Shown here: positions 16,883-24,971 of the stretch, one piece after another
Position numbering within the stretch: the stretch's first letter is position 1
Layout: each line of letters opens with the position of its first letter
Assembly: GCA_910579485.1 (NCBI GenBank)
Contig: CAJTVO010000012.1
Location: 1-40,848, forward strand
Direction: 5' to 3'
DNA: 40,848 bases
DNA from: an uncultured Oscillospiraceae bacterium
GTDB taxonomy: Bacteria; Bacillota; Clostridia; Oscillospirales; Oscillospiraceae
Notes under the pieces: model-generated
The model's input: only the letters and a program-made list of their open reading frames with translations
Told to the model about the DNA's origin: nothing
The model's database searches: none
Position numbers and translations under genes: made by a program

Positions 16883-17761
16883 TCAACCTTTGACAGAGCC
16901 CAAGGTGATGCCCTTAACGAAGGACTTCTGGAAGAAAGGATACGCGATCAGCACTGGCAGGACGGCGACCACGGCAATGGCCATCCGCACGGCAACGGTG
17001 GGTATCTGAACGGTCATGGTAGAGCCGGAGGTCTTGCTGGCCAGAAATACCGCGTTGGAGATCACCTCATTCAAAAAATTCTGAATGCCGTAGAGTTCGT
17101 CACTGGACAGGAAATAGACGCCGTTGGTCCAGTTGTTCCAGTATCCGATCATGGCCAGCAGCGCGATCGTGGCAATAATGGGCCGGCTCAGGGGCAGCAC
17201 GATCCGGGTCAGTATCTGGACTTCGCTGGCTCCATCGATCTTGGCCGCCTCGATCACCTCGTCGGCAATGTTGGAATTGATGTAGGTGCGCATGGTGATG
17301 ATATAGAAGGCGTTCATCAGCAGATACGGCACGATCAGCGCCCAAATGGTATTTTTGATATGCAGATAATTCGCATAGACCATATAGGTGGGGACCATGC
17401 CGCCGTTGAACAGCATGGTAAAGAACAGGAACAGGGATATAGCGTTCCGGCCCGGCAGGTCCTTCCTGGACAGGGGATAGGCGAAGAGCGTTGTCAGCGT
17501 AACATTGGCGATAACGCCTACCGTGGTAACAAAAACGCTGATGCCCAGCGAATGCAGTAAGTTTTTCCTGGTCGTCCAGAGAAACCGGTACGCATCCAGA
17601 CTGAACTCCTCCGGGAGAAGGGAGTATCCGTTCACAGCAAGCGTTGCTTCAGAGGTGATCGAACTCATGAAAAGGAGAAGGAACGGAAACAGGCACGCAA
17701 TAGTAAGGAGCGCCATCAGCACATACATGAAGGCGATAAACGGTTTGTTCCTGGTGATCAT
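16883..17761 (-). CDS. Carbohydrate ABC transporter permease (LplC/YtcP-like)
   Basis: This 292-residue membrane permease of the CUT1 family has about six helices. The cytoplasmic EAA loop reads EVIEAAKIDGASEVQILTRI (about 185-205), which docks the ATPase. The N-terminal helix contains ALLTIACLFPFLLLF, and the C-terminus ends FFQKSFVKGITLGSVKG, the usual tail of this half. It pairs with the permease encoded immediately upstream. No ATPase gene is present; a shared MsmX-type ATPase elsewhere in the genome is expected. Confidence 0.9.
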   Translation of the reverse strand: MITRNKPFIAFMYVLMALLTIACLFPFLLLFMSSITSEATLAVNGYSLLPEEFSLDAYRFLWTTRKNLLHSLGISVFVTTVGVIANVTLTTLFAYPLSRKDLPGRNAISLFLFFTMLFNGGMVPTYMVYANYLHIKNTIWALIVPYLLMNAFYIITMRTYINSNIADEVIEAAKIDGASEVQILTRIVLPLSRPIIATIALLAMIGYWNNWTNGVYFLSSDELYGIQNFLNEVISNAVFLASKTSGSTMTVQIPTVAVRMAIAVVAVLPVLIAYPFFQKSFVKGITLGSVKG

Positions 17762-17783
17762 AGCTCAGCTTCCCTTCCTTTCA

Positions 17784-18734
17784 TCAGAACAGCGCGCTTT
17801 CGCTGTCGACCTTGCTGACGATCTTATTTGCAGTGACTACGCAGATAAAGCCCAGCAGGGACTGGAGGAAACCCGCCGCGGAGGACCGCCCGATATCGTT
17901 CAGCTCCAGCAGCGCGCGGTATACGTAGGTGTCAATGGTTTGCGTCGTGGAATACAGCAGGCCGCTGTGCATAGGGACCTGATAGAAAAGCCCGAAATCG
18001 GAGAAGAATATCCTGCCGACAGCCAGCAGCATCAGTATGATGACCGTTCTTTTTAGGCACGGGAGCGTTACATACCGGATCTGATGCCAAGTGCCGCCGC
18101 CATCTACGACTGTCGCTTCGTAAAGCGTCTTATCGATCCCGATCAGAGTGGAGTAATAGAGGATCGACTGGTAGCCGAAGCTCATCCATAGATGCACGAT
18201 CACCAGAATGACCGGCCATGGCTTTGGGTCCCCATACCAGTTTACCGGATCGATATGCAGCAGGCCAAAGACTGTGTGATTGATAAATCCAGAGCTAGGG
18301 CTGAGGAACGCAAAGACGATATAGCTCACAATGACCGAAGACAGCAGATACGGTATCAGGATAATGATCTGCGAACTGCGCTTGAAGAACTTATTTTTAA
18401 TGGTATCCATGGCAATGGCGCAGAAAATAGCAAATGCATTGCCGAACACGATAAAGACGAGATTATACAGGATCGTATTCCGTGTCATGATAAAGGCATC
18501 GCCGGTTTTGAACAGATATTTAAAGTTGTCAAACCCGGCCCACGGACTGTTCCATATCCCCACCTGATAATTCACTTTCTTAAACGCGATCACCAATCCC
18601 ATCATCGGCAGATAGTTGTTGATGATCAGATAAACAATACCTGGGATCAGCATGATGTACAGCGGTATAAACTGTTTCCTCCGGTCCTGTATCAGGGTAC
18701 GCTTTTTGCCCTCTGACCGCTTTTTATTCCTCAT
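17784..18734 (-). CDS. Sugar ABC transporter permease (LplB-like)
   Basis: This 316-residue permease of the CUT1 family has YIMLIPGIVYLIINNYLPMMG as its first helix and an EAA loop near LYEATVVDGGGTWHQIRYV. The open frame extends 210 bp upstream, but the ATG at 18734 is preceded by GGGGGAG seven bases away and yields the normal N-terminus (MRNKKRSEGKK). It is the first gene of the sugar-ester operon and has a putative YesN site about 95 bp upstream. It forms the heterodimeric channel with the gene at 16883-17761. Confidence 0.9.
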   Translation of the reverse strand: MRNKKRSEGKKRTLIQDRRKQFIPLYIMLIPGIVYLIINNYLPMMGLVIAFKKVNYQVGIWNSPWAGFDNFKYLFKTGDAFIMTRNTILYNLVFIVFGNAFAIFCAIAMDTIKNKFFKRSSQIIILIPYLLSSVIVSYIVFAFLSPSSGFINHTVFGLLHIDPVNWYGDPKPWPVILVIVHLWMSFGYQSILYYSTLIGIDKTLYEATVVDGGGTWHQIRYVTLPCLKRTVIILMLLAVGRIFFSDFGLFYQVPMHSGLLYSTTQTIDTYVYRALLELNDIGRSSAAGFLQSLLGFICVVTANKIVSKVDSESALF

Positions 18735-18825
18735 AACATAACTCCCCCATCCTGCATGTACATGTAAGCACGTACATGATCTTATGAAATTACTATAGCA
18801 AAACGGGGAAGCGCGTTCTATAACA
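18735..18825 (-). promoter_or_regulatory. Promoter of the permease/sucrose phosphorylase operon
   Basis: On the minus strand TATAGT (18792-18797) is a good -10 lying exactly 35 bp after the second operator half-site. No consensus -35 precedes it, which fits a promoter that depends on an activator bound just upstream. Confidence 0.55.
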
Positions 18826-18856
18826 AGTCTGCTGTGGAATATCACATTTCTGATAA
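18826..18856 (-). promoter_or_regulatory. Putative YesN operator upstream of the permease operon
   Basis: On the minus strand TATCAGAAATGTGATATTCC is followed by a second half-site GCAGACTT starting 21 bp after the first (18853 and 18832). The first part is nearly identical to the site at 7036-7066. The arrangement of half-sites and -10 is the same in both. Confidence 0.65.
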
Positions 18857-18944
18857 ACTGCTGTAAGCAGTCAAGTAAAATGCTCCAAATTTTGCCACAA
18901 AGTATGCCAGCAGAAAAAGTTCGTTTATAATGGGCCGGTGGCAA

Positions 18945-19460
18945 TACAGCCTGTAGCTGGAGCCGGATATGTTAATGATCTCGCAGCGGTGGATGAGGCC
19001 AAAGAAGAAGTCGGCCTCGGCGGCGCAAGGGGCATGAGCACCATCTCTTCCACCACTACGAGGGCAGCTTTATGGTGGTATTTGAGACAGCGATTGTTGG
19101 CGCTGGATATCGGTTTTGAGGATAGCCAGTGAGAGCGCAAGGTGGGTCTTACCTACGTCGGGTGGTCCAAGGAAGCAGATATGAAAGGCCTGTTCCAGCT
19201 AGGTCATATCGGACAGGCGGAGAATCTGCTCCCTGGAAACATTGCGCTGGAAACTGAAGTTAAAGGGAGCCCGTGTCTTTTCGGCAGAGAGATTGGCCCG
19301 TTTTCTGCGCAGAGGATCCTGCTTGAGGATACACAGGAGCTACTGCTCGGCCAGGGACAACTCCACGGATTCCAGCGAGGCAAGGTTGTTTCTGCCAGAA
19401 AGGAGGGCACCAAAATCCACTTGGGCATAATACAAATCATTAGCAGGTCATTTGCTCGCT
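18945..19460 (-). pseudogene. istB: istB remnant (IS21 helper ATPase)
   Basis: On the minus strand a helper-ATPase-like sequence can be followed across several breaks: an N-terminal LASLESVELSLAEQ segment ending in a stop codon, then NFSFQRNVSREQILRLSDMT ending in a second stop near 19196. After that comes the Walker A motif LGPPDVGKTHLALSLA (about 19115-19165). A frame-shifted Walker B region (LVVVEEMVLMP then EADFFFGLI) follows. The C-terminal third is missing. In intact elements IstB is the AAA+ partner of the IstA transposase. Confidence 0.8.
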
Positions 19461-19479
19461 CCAAAGGCGTCAGCATCGG

Positions 19480-20115
19480 GAATCACCCACCTTCGCATAG
19501 ACCGAGAGGGGCCGCTTCTGGGTGGTCACATGGTACTTAAGGTCATACATCGAGATGGCGGGGGCAGGCTGCACCTAGCTGGATAGAGCAGCTTGTCCAG
19601 CTTTGAGGCGCGATCTCGCCGCTGAAACTGGCTTTGGATCAGCAGCCCCTACCCGAAGGAGATACGGTGTTCGCAGATGGGTTCGTCAAACATCGTCTGA
19701 ATGTAGATGGCCTATCCAATGTCTCAATCCACACCTCCTGGAACAACTCCGCTGGGACCAGTTTGGTGGTTCCATGCAACTTGGCATTGGCGGTCCGCTC
19801 CAGCCAGTCCAAACAGCTCCCATTGAGAATACCGTCATCATATGCAGCTGGTGGCCGAGGAAATCGCCCTTGATGTACTTCGCCACGCTTTCAATTTTCC
19901 CTTTCCTTTCCGGGGCCACCCTATGATCTGCGCCTGGTATTTATCCAGATACTGCATCCGGCATACTGTACGGCCATTTCTTCGTACTCGCTTACGGGCA
20001 TTTCCCAATACCGTTTTACTGTTTTGCGGTTGATTCCAAGCTGCCGCGCCACTTGCCGCTGGCTGAACCCCGCCGAACGAAATTATATTGCTGTACAGAT
20101 GATATCCTTTCATTC
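19480..20115 (-). pseudogene. istA: istA remnant lacking the catalytic core
   Basis: The minus strand encodes the helix-turn-helix end of an IstA transposase (QRQVARQLGINRKTVKRYWE, about 20010-20068). It then jumps directly to the C-terminal region (KYIKGDFLGHQL, and LDWLERTANAKLHGTTKLVP near 19740-19830). The DDE integrase core that should lie between is absent, and stops and frameshifts occur throughout. About 600 bp remain of a gene that is normally about 1.5 kb. Confidence 0.8.
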
Positions 20116-20230
20116 CTTTCTGGCCTCCATCAGAGCGAGTGGGGTGGGCACTATGGACGCGGTTCCAGAGCGATACCGTTTGTCTGCGAAATGTAAATGC
20201 TTTCTGGGGATTCTGCTGTTGGTATAACAA

Positions 20231-20491
20231 CCTCCTTCATTCCGCTGGTACAGGCGCTCTATGAAAAATTCTTGCACAGTTTCTGCTTTTGGAAATTCAT
20301 TATTGTGCAAAGATACAAAATAAATTTTTAGATTTGGGCATTAATACTATTTAAGAAACAAAGTAACTTATCTATACTGAAAAACACTTAACCAAAACCC
20401 GCTTTTAGGATACATACAAACCGACATATCCTCTTGTATCTTCCAGCTACGGCTGCAATGGCGAGAGCTGCTTTAAAAGTGGAGGAAATTT
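20231..20491 (+). promoter_or_regulatory. Promoter region of the lacI-type regulator and sugar operon
   Basis: An AT-rich stretch without a gene. A candidate promoter is TTAAGA (20351-20356), a 16-bp spacer and TATACT (20373-20378). A short palindrome AAGTAACTT (20361-20369) lies inside the spacer and could be part of an operator, but I see no long symmetrical LacI site. GGAGG lies six bases before the regulator ATG. Confidence 0.45.
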
Positions 20492-21502
20492 ATGAAAGCA
20501 ACGATCGAAGAAATTGCCCGCATTGCCGGAGTCTCCAAAACAACGGTGTCGCGCGTGCTGAACAATAAAACGGATGGTGTCGGAGCTAAAACGCGGCAGA
20601 GGATCGAACTCCTGCTTGAAGAAATGTATTACTGCGGACACTCAGAAGCGCACCCGCTTCAAGCGCCGCGCAGCAAAACGGTCGCCCTGATCCTTCCTGA
20701 TATTACCAATCCCTTTTTTGCGGAGCTGGCCAAGGCGGCCGAGAACTATTTGAGCAAAAGTGGGTATATGCTCTTCCTTGGCAATACGGATTTCTCCCCG
20801 GAAAAAGAGGCGCAGTACCTGAAAAGCTTTATCTCCAAGCGTGTGGATGGCATTATGTTGGTTTCTACGGCGCAGACCTGCACGCCAAACCATCGGATGC
20901 CCGCAAAGTATGGCACGCCGTGTGTATTGATGGACAGAAAGCTGAACAGTATGCCCTATACGGCGGGGGTTTTTACCGATAATGAATATGCAGTTTTCCG
21001 CTCTTGTGAGTTGCTGATCCGAAACGGTTCGACCTCTATCGCCTTCATCTCCGGCCCCAAAGACGTATCGACCTCCCTGGAACGTGTAGAGGGCTACAAG
21101 GCTTCCATTCAGCAGTATGGTTTGCCATTCGATGGACGTCTCATTAAATTCAGCAACTACACCCTGGACGGTGGATACAACGCCATTATGGAACTGGCCA
21201 GCGAGGGGATCCACTATACCGGCGTTATTGCTGCGAACGACACGATGGCGATAGGCGCGATCAAAGCGCTGTCGGAGCTGTCATACCGCATTCCGCAGGA
21301 TGTCGAAGTCATTGGGTTTGACAATATCGGCTATTCCCGCATGTGTTCGCCGCCGCTGACGACCATCCAGCAGCCTATTATTGAAATGGGGCGCACCGCC
21401 TCGCAGCTCCTGCTGAATGCGATCGACGGAAAAAAGCTGAAGGACAGGCGCGTTTATCTCCAGCCCAAGCTATTGATACGTGAATCTACCAGGAAAGAGT
21501 AG
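20492..21502 (+). CDS. LacI family transcriptional regulator
   Basis: This 336-residue regulator has an N-terminal LacI helix-turn-helix (TIEEIARIAGVSKTTVSRVLN, residues 4-24) and a periplasmic-binding-protein-like sensor domain (VALILPDITNPFFAELAKAA from about residue 66; GFDNIGYSRMCSPPLTTI near 275). It presumably binds a sugar or sugar phosphate made by the downstream pathway. It heads a long plus-strand gene series and lies 10 bp before the ribokinase start, so it is probably autoregulated within the operon. The ligand is unknown; the ribose genes behind it suggest ribose or a related sugar. Confidence 0.92.
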   Translation: MKATIEEIARIAGVSKTTVSRVLNNKTDGVGAKTRQRIELLLEEMYYCGHSEAHPLQAPRSKTVALILPDITNPFFAELAKAAENYLSKSGYMLFLGNTDFSPEKEAQYLKSFISKRVDGIMLVSTAQTCTPNHRMPAKYGTPCVLMDRKLNSMPYTAGVFTDNEYAVFRSCELLIRNGSTSIAFISGPKDVSTSLERVEGYKASIQQYGLPFDGRLIKFSNYTLDGGYNAIMELASEGIHYTGVIAANDTMAIGAIKALSELSYRIPQDVEVIGFDNIGYSRMCSPPLTTIQQPIIEMGRTASQLLLNAIDGKKLKDRRVYLQPKLLIRESTRKE

Positions 21503-21512
21503 GAGGCTGCAT

Positions 21513-22442
21513 ATGAAAAAAATCCTAGTTATCGGGAGCACCAATACAGATTTTGTCCTTGAGGTGGAGGAGATGCCCCGGGTAGGCGAGACAATCATGA
21601 GCAAGTTCTTTCACCGCCTGCCCGGGGGAAAAGGAGCCAACCAGGCGTACGCCTGCGGTATGCTGGGAGGTCATGTGTCGTTTCTCTCCGCAATCGGCGG
21701 GGACGGATTGGGCAGTGCCGTGATGGAAAATATGCGCCGGGCTGACGTCGCAGTCAGTCATATTCGCACGATGGAGGCGGACAGTACAGGGATCGCCGTG
21801 ATCTGCGTGGATGGCGCTGGCAATAACTCCATTGTTGTATCGCCTGGCGCTAATCTGCGCTGCGACTGCGATTATCTGAAGGAGCACCGGGAGATTATTG
21901 ACGCCTGCGACATACTTCTCGTCCAGCTGGAGGTGCCGGTAGACGGAATATTCTACGCCATTACCTATGCCCACAAGAGGGGTAAGCTGGTCATTCTGAA
22001 TCCGGCCCCCTGTCCGGACGGCATTCCGGATGAGGTTTTACAATGTGTGGATTACATAACGCCCAATGAAACCGAGCTTCAGAAGCTGACGGGATGCCGG
22101 ATGGATTTCCCCGATGGCATTCAGGAGGGAGCACAGTCGCTTTTAAGGCGGGGTGCCGGGCATGTTGTCGTTACATTAGGGGGGAAGGGCGCGATGCTCT
22201 GCAGCGGCAGCGGAACAGCGCGTTTTCCGGCCTGGGAGGTACCGGTGGAAGATACGACGGCGGCGGGAGACACCTTCAATGCCGCGCTTGCCGTGGGGTT
22301 AGCGGAAGGCCGGCGCATTGACGAGGTCATCGATTTTGCCAATGCCGCTTCCGGTATTGCCGTATCCAGAAAAGGGGCGCAAACTTCGGTCCCGTCTCGT
22401 GCCGAGGTAGAAAAATTTATGAGCAGCAGAGGTGACATATGA
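21513..22442 (+). CDS. rbsK: Ribokinase (PfkB family)
   Basis: This 309-residue sugar kinase uses ATP to phosphorylate D-ribose at C5. Visible PfkB signatures are GSTNTDFVLEVEEMPRVGET near the N-terminus, LPGGKGANQAYA (about residues 37-48) and VEDTTAAGDTFNAALAVGL near 250, whose Asp is the catalytic base. The frame is open 33 bp further upstream, but the ATG at 21513 follows AGGAGG by six bases. It overlaps rbsD by four bases (ATGA). The presence of rbsD makes ribose the most likely substrate, although related kinases act on other pentoses or nucleosides. Confidence 0.9.
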   Translation: MKKILVIGSTNTDFVLEVEEMPRVGETIMSKFFHRLPGGKGANQAYACGMLGGHVSFLSAIGGDGLGSAVMENMRRADVAVSHIRTMEADSTGIAVICVDGAGNNSIVVSPGANLRCDCDYLKEHREIIDACDILLVQLEVPVDGIFYAITYAHKRGKLVILNPAPCPDGIPDEVLQCVDYITPNETELQKLTGCRMDFPDGIQEGAQSLLRRGAGHVVVTLGGKGAMLCSGSGTARFPAWEVPVEDTTAAGDTFNAALAVGLAEGRRIDEVIDFANAASGIAVSRKGAQTSVPSRAEVEKFMSSRGDI

Positions 22443-22834
22443 AAAGCAACGGACTTTTGAACCCAGAGATCCTTCAGGAAGTGGCGTCTGCGGGACATAC
22501 CCAGCTAATCGCGATTGGCGATGCCGGTCTCCCCATACCGCCGAATGTGAAACGAATCGATGTCTCTGTCGTCCCAGGGCTCCCCTCGTTCGCCGGTGTC
22601 TTGCAGGCGGTCTGCGGCGAGATGGTGGTGGAAGCGTATACCTATGCTGAAGAGGCCCATCTGGCAAATCCCGAAATCATACAGGCTATGAAGCGTATGA
22701 TGCCCGGTATTCCGGGACATACATTGTCCCATGAGGACTTCAAAATTTTGCTGCAGCGGGCGAATGTGGTGATTCGCACAGGGGAATGCTCCTCCTATGC
22801 GAATGTGATCCTAACCGCCGGTGTTAATTTCTGA
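22439..22834 (+). CDS. rbsD: D-ribose pyranase
   Basis: This 131-residue protein belongs to the RbsD/FucU family and interconverts pyranose and furanose forms of ribose so that ribokinase can use it. Family hallmarks are MKSNGLLNPEI, AGHTQLIAIGDAGLPIP with the conserved His near residue 22, VPGLPSF, and the C-terminal VIRTGECSSYANVIL. It is coupled to rbsK by an ATGA overlap. No RbsABC transporter is nearby; the operon has a CUT1 importer instead. Confidence 0.93.
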   Translation: MKSNGLLNPEILQEVASAGHTQLIAIGDAGLPIPPNVKRIDVSVVPGLPSFAGVLQAVCGEMVVEAYTYAEEAHLANPEIIQAMKRMMPGIPGHTLSHEDFKILLQRANVVIRTGECSSYANVILTAGVNF

Positions 22835-22853
22835 CAGAAAAGGAGTGATTGCA

Positions 22854-23873
22854 ATGGAGACTATGAGAGCGGCCGTATTTGAGGGTGTAGGGAAGCTTGT
22901 GATCAAGGAGGTGCCTGTCCCGGAAATCACGCGGCCGGATCAGGTGCTCATTGAGGTGGAGGCGTGCAGCATCTGCGGAACGGACGTCCACATCACCGCA
23001 GACCCGCCGGGCTATATCGCCACCCCGAACACCATCCTCGGCCATGAGTTCTGCGGCATTGTCCGAGCGAAAGGAAGCCAGGCAGATCAGATCGACATCG
23101 GCGACCGGGTGGTCATCAACCCCAACAACTACTGCGGGAAGTGCGTGTACTGCCGCAAAAACCTGCCCAACCAGTGCGAGCACATCGAAGCGCTGGGGAT
23201 CGATTACAACGGGGCATTTGCAAAATACTGCGTCGTAAGCGACAAGGTGGTCTACAAGATATCCAAAGAAATTGATCCTGCGGTCGCCGCCTGCGCAGAG
23301 CCGCTGGCCTGCGCGGTCAACGGGCTAAACAAGGTAGACGTCAAGCCGGGTGACTCGGCGGTAGTGATCGGTTCCGGTCCCATTGGCCTGATGATCGCGA
23401 TGCTTCTGCACAAATCCGGAATTGACCGCCTGTACCTGCTTGAGACGGCGCCTAAGCGCGTATGCTTTGCCCAGAAGCTGCAGCTGGCCAAAGTGATCAA
23501 TCCCATTGAGGAAGACGCGGCAGGCATCATTCTCGGCGAGACTGGGATCGGCGCGGACTTTGTCTTTGATGTGACGGGGTCCCAGGTGACTGCCAGCGTG
23601 AACCTCGCCCGGAAGGGCGGCACAGTGGTCCTGTTCGGCGTCAATAAGCAGGCCCGGCGCGAGATTGCGCAATGTGAGATCACCACCAAGGAATTGCGGG
23701 TCCAGGGCACCTGGCTGGCCAATGCCACCTTCCCGCAGGCAGTCAAAATTATTGAGAGCGGGGCCATTGACCTGCGCGCGCTGATTACAGACGAGATCGG
23801 CCTGGACCAGCTTCCGGCCAGCCTGGAGGCATTGGCAAAGGGCGAGGGCATTAAAGTGATCGTGCGGCCATGA
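22854..23873 (+). CDS. Zinc-dependent medium-chain alcohol/polyol dehydrogenase
   Basis: This 339-residue dehydrogenase oxidises or reduces a sugar, polyol or hydroxy acid with NAD(P). The catalytic zinc site is seen in CSICGTDVH (Cys41) and GHEFCG. The structural zinc loop is CGKCVYCRKNLPNQC, and the Rossmann motif is VVIGSGPIGLMIA. The start at 22854 follows AGGAG by eight bases; the longer frame has no ribosome binding site. It is similar in layout to sorbitol, iditol and threonine dehydrogenases. Its stop overlaps the next frame. The substrate is probably an intermediate of the sugar pathway encoded here. Confidence 0.88.
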   Translation: METMRAAVFEGVGKLVIKEVPVPEITRPDQVLIEVEACSICGTDVHITADPPGYIATPNTILGHEFCGIVRAKGSQADQIDIGDRVVINPNNYCGKCVYCRKNLPNQCEHIEALGIDYNGAFAKYCVVSDKVVYKISKEIDPAVAACAEPLACAVNGLNKVDVKPGDSAVVIGSGPIGLMIAMLLHKSGIDRLYLLETAPKRVCFAQKLQLAKVINPIEEDAAGIILGETGIGADFVFDVTGSQVTASVNLARKGGTVVLFGVNKQARREIAQCEITTKELRVQGTWLANATFPQAVKIIESGAIDLRALITDEIGLDQLPASLEALAKGEGIKVIVRP

Positions 23874-24961
23874 CCGCAGAGGCGAATAATATGAAGAGAA
23901 AAGTGAAAATAGGTATCATTGGCTGCGGCCAAATCGCGCAGATCGAGCATCTGCCCTACATCAGAGATTCCCTGGACTTCGAGCTGTACTCCCTCTGCGA
24001 TCTTTCCAACGAGGTGGTTCAGGCCGTGGGCGAGCTCTATGGCATCCCGCCGGAGCGCAGGTACACGGACATGGATGCGCAGCTGGCCGACAGCCAGCTG
24101 GAGGCGGTGATCATCTGCACTAGGGACCACTATGAGCCCGGCCTCAAGGCGGCCAGAGCGGGCAAGCACATGCTGATTGAAAAACCCCTGGCCTACAGTT
24201 TGGACCAGGCCGATGAGATGATCGAGGCCGCGCGGGCAAACGGCGTTGTCATGATGGTCGGCTACATGAAGCGCTACGATCCCAGCTATGAGTACTTCCG
24301 TAGGGAGACTGAACGTCTGAAGGATATTACCCTCGTTCGGGTACACGACTTTGGCGGTTCGTTTGACTTTACTGGCTCCCTGTTCCATATCTGCCGGGGC
24401 ACGGACATTCCGAAGGAGATTCTGGATGCCGGAAGTAGGCATATCCAGGACGCGATCGTCCAACAGCTGGGGGAGCAGCGGGCGCATCTGTCGCAGGCAT
24501 ACAGTTTCATGCTGGGGATATCCACCCATGACTCAATTCTGATGCGTCATGCCTTTGGCACACCAGAGGTCCTGTTTGCCGACGTCCATCAAGACTGTTT
24601 CCTGACCTCTGTCTTAGACTACGGCTCCTTCCGTGCCGTGTTCGAGTCCGGTTTCCTGCCCGCCCGTCGCATCTGGGACGAGAAGATATGGGTGTACGCG
24701 CCGGAAAAATCCCTTACTCTAGAGTTCCCTTGGCCCTACCTCAAGAATTCCCCCACCAAGCTGACCATCAATGAAAACGAGCCGGAGAGCATGGTCAACG
24801 TGGACAAGGTGGTTGTCAACAGTTTTGAGGAGGCCTATCGGGCGGAACTGGCCCACTTCTATGACTGTATCGTCACCGGCGGTACGCCTCTTACGGCGGG
24901 CGAGGATGCCCGGCGGGACATCCGGCTTGCATACGACATGATATGCAAGGTAAAACTGTAG
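23870..24961 (+). CDS. Gfo/Idh/MocA family oxidoreductase
   Basis: This NAD(P)-dependent oxidoreductase of about 360 residues acts on a sugar or inositol-like substrate. The N-terminal Rossmann fold has KIGIIGCGQIAQIEHLPYI, and the family motif EKPLA (IEKPLAYSLDQADEM) contains the conserved lysine. The start may be the ATG at 23870, which overlaps the preceding stop, or the ATG at 23891 just before the glycine-rich motif; the latter is closer to the usual N-terminus. Together with the isomerases downstream it could act in an oxidise-epimerise-reduce route. Confidence 0.88.
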   Translation: MTAEANNMKRKVKIGIIGCGQIAQIEHLPYIRDSLDFELYSLCDLSNEVVQAVGELYGIPPERRYTDMDAQLADSQLEAVIICTRDHYEPGLKAARAGKHMLIEKPLAYSLDQADEMIEAARANGVVMMVGYMKRYDPSYEYFRRETERLKDITLVRVHDFGGSFDFTGSLFHICRGTDIPKEILDAGSRHIQDAIVQQLGEQRAHLSQAYSFMLGISTHDSILMRHAFGTPEVLFADVHQDCFLTSVLDYGSFRAVFESGFLPARRIWDEKIWVYAPEKSLTLEFPWPYLKNSPTKLTINENEPESMVNVDKVVVNSFEEAYRAELAHFYDCIVTGGTPLTAGEDARRDIRLAYDMICKVKL

Positions 24962-24971
24962 GGGGCCTGCC

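Larger units (their letters stand above)
18945..20115 (-). mobile_element. Decayed IS21-family insertion sequence
   Basis: The stretch carries remnants of both IS21 genes in their normal order on the minus strand: istA (higher coordinates) then istB. Both are broken by stops, frameshifts and a large internal deletion. I could not define terminal inverted repeats or a target duplication, so the ends are approximate. It lies between the two oppositely oriented sugar loci. Confidence 0.8.
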
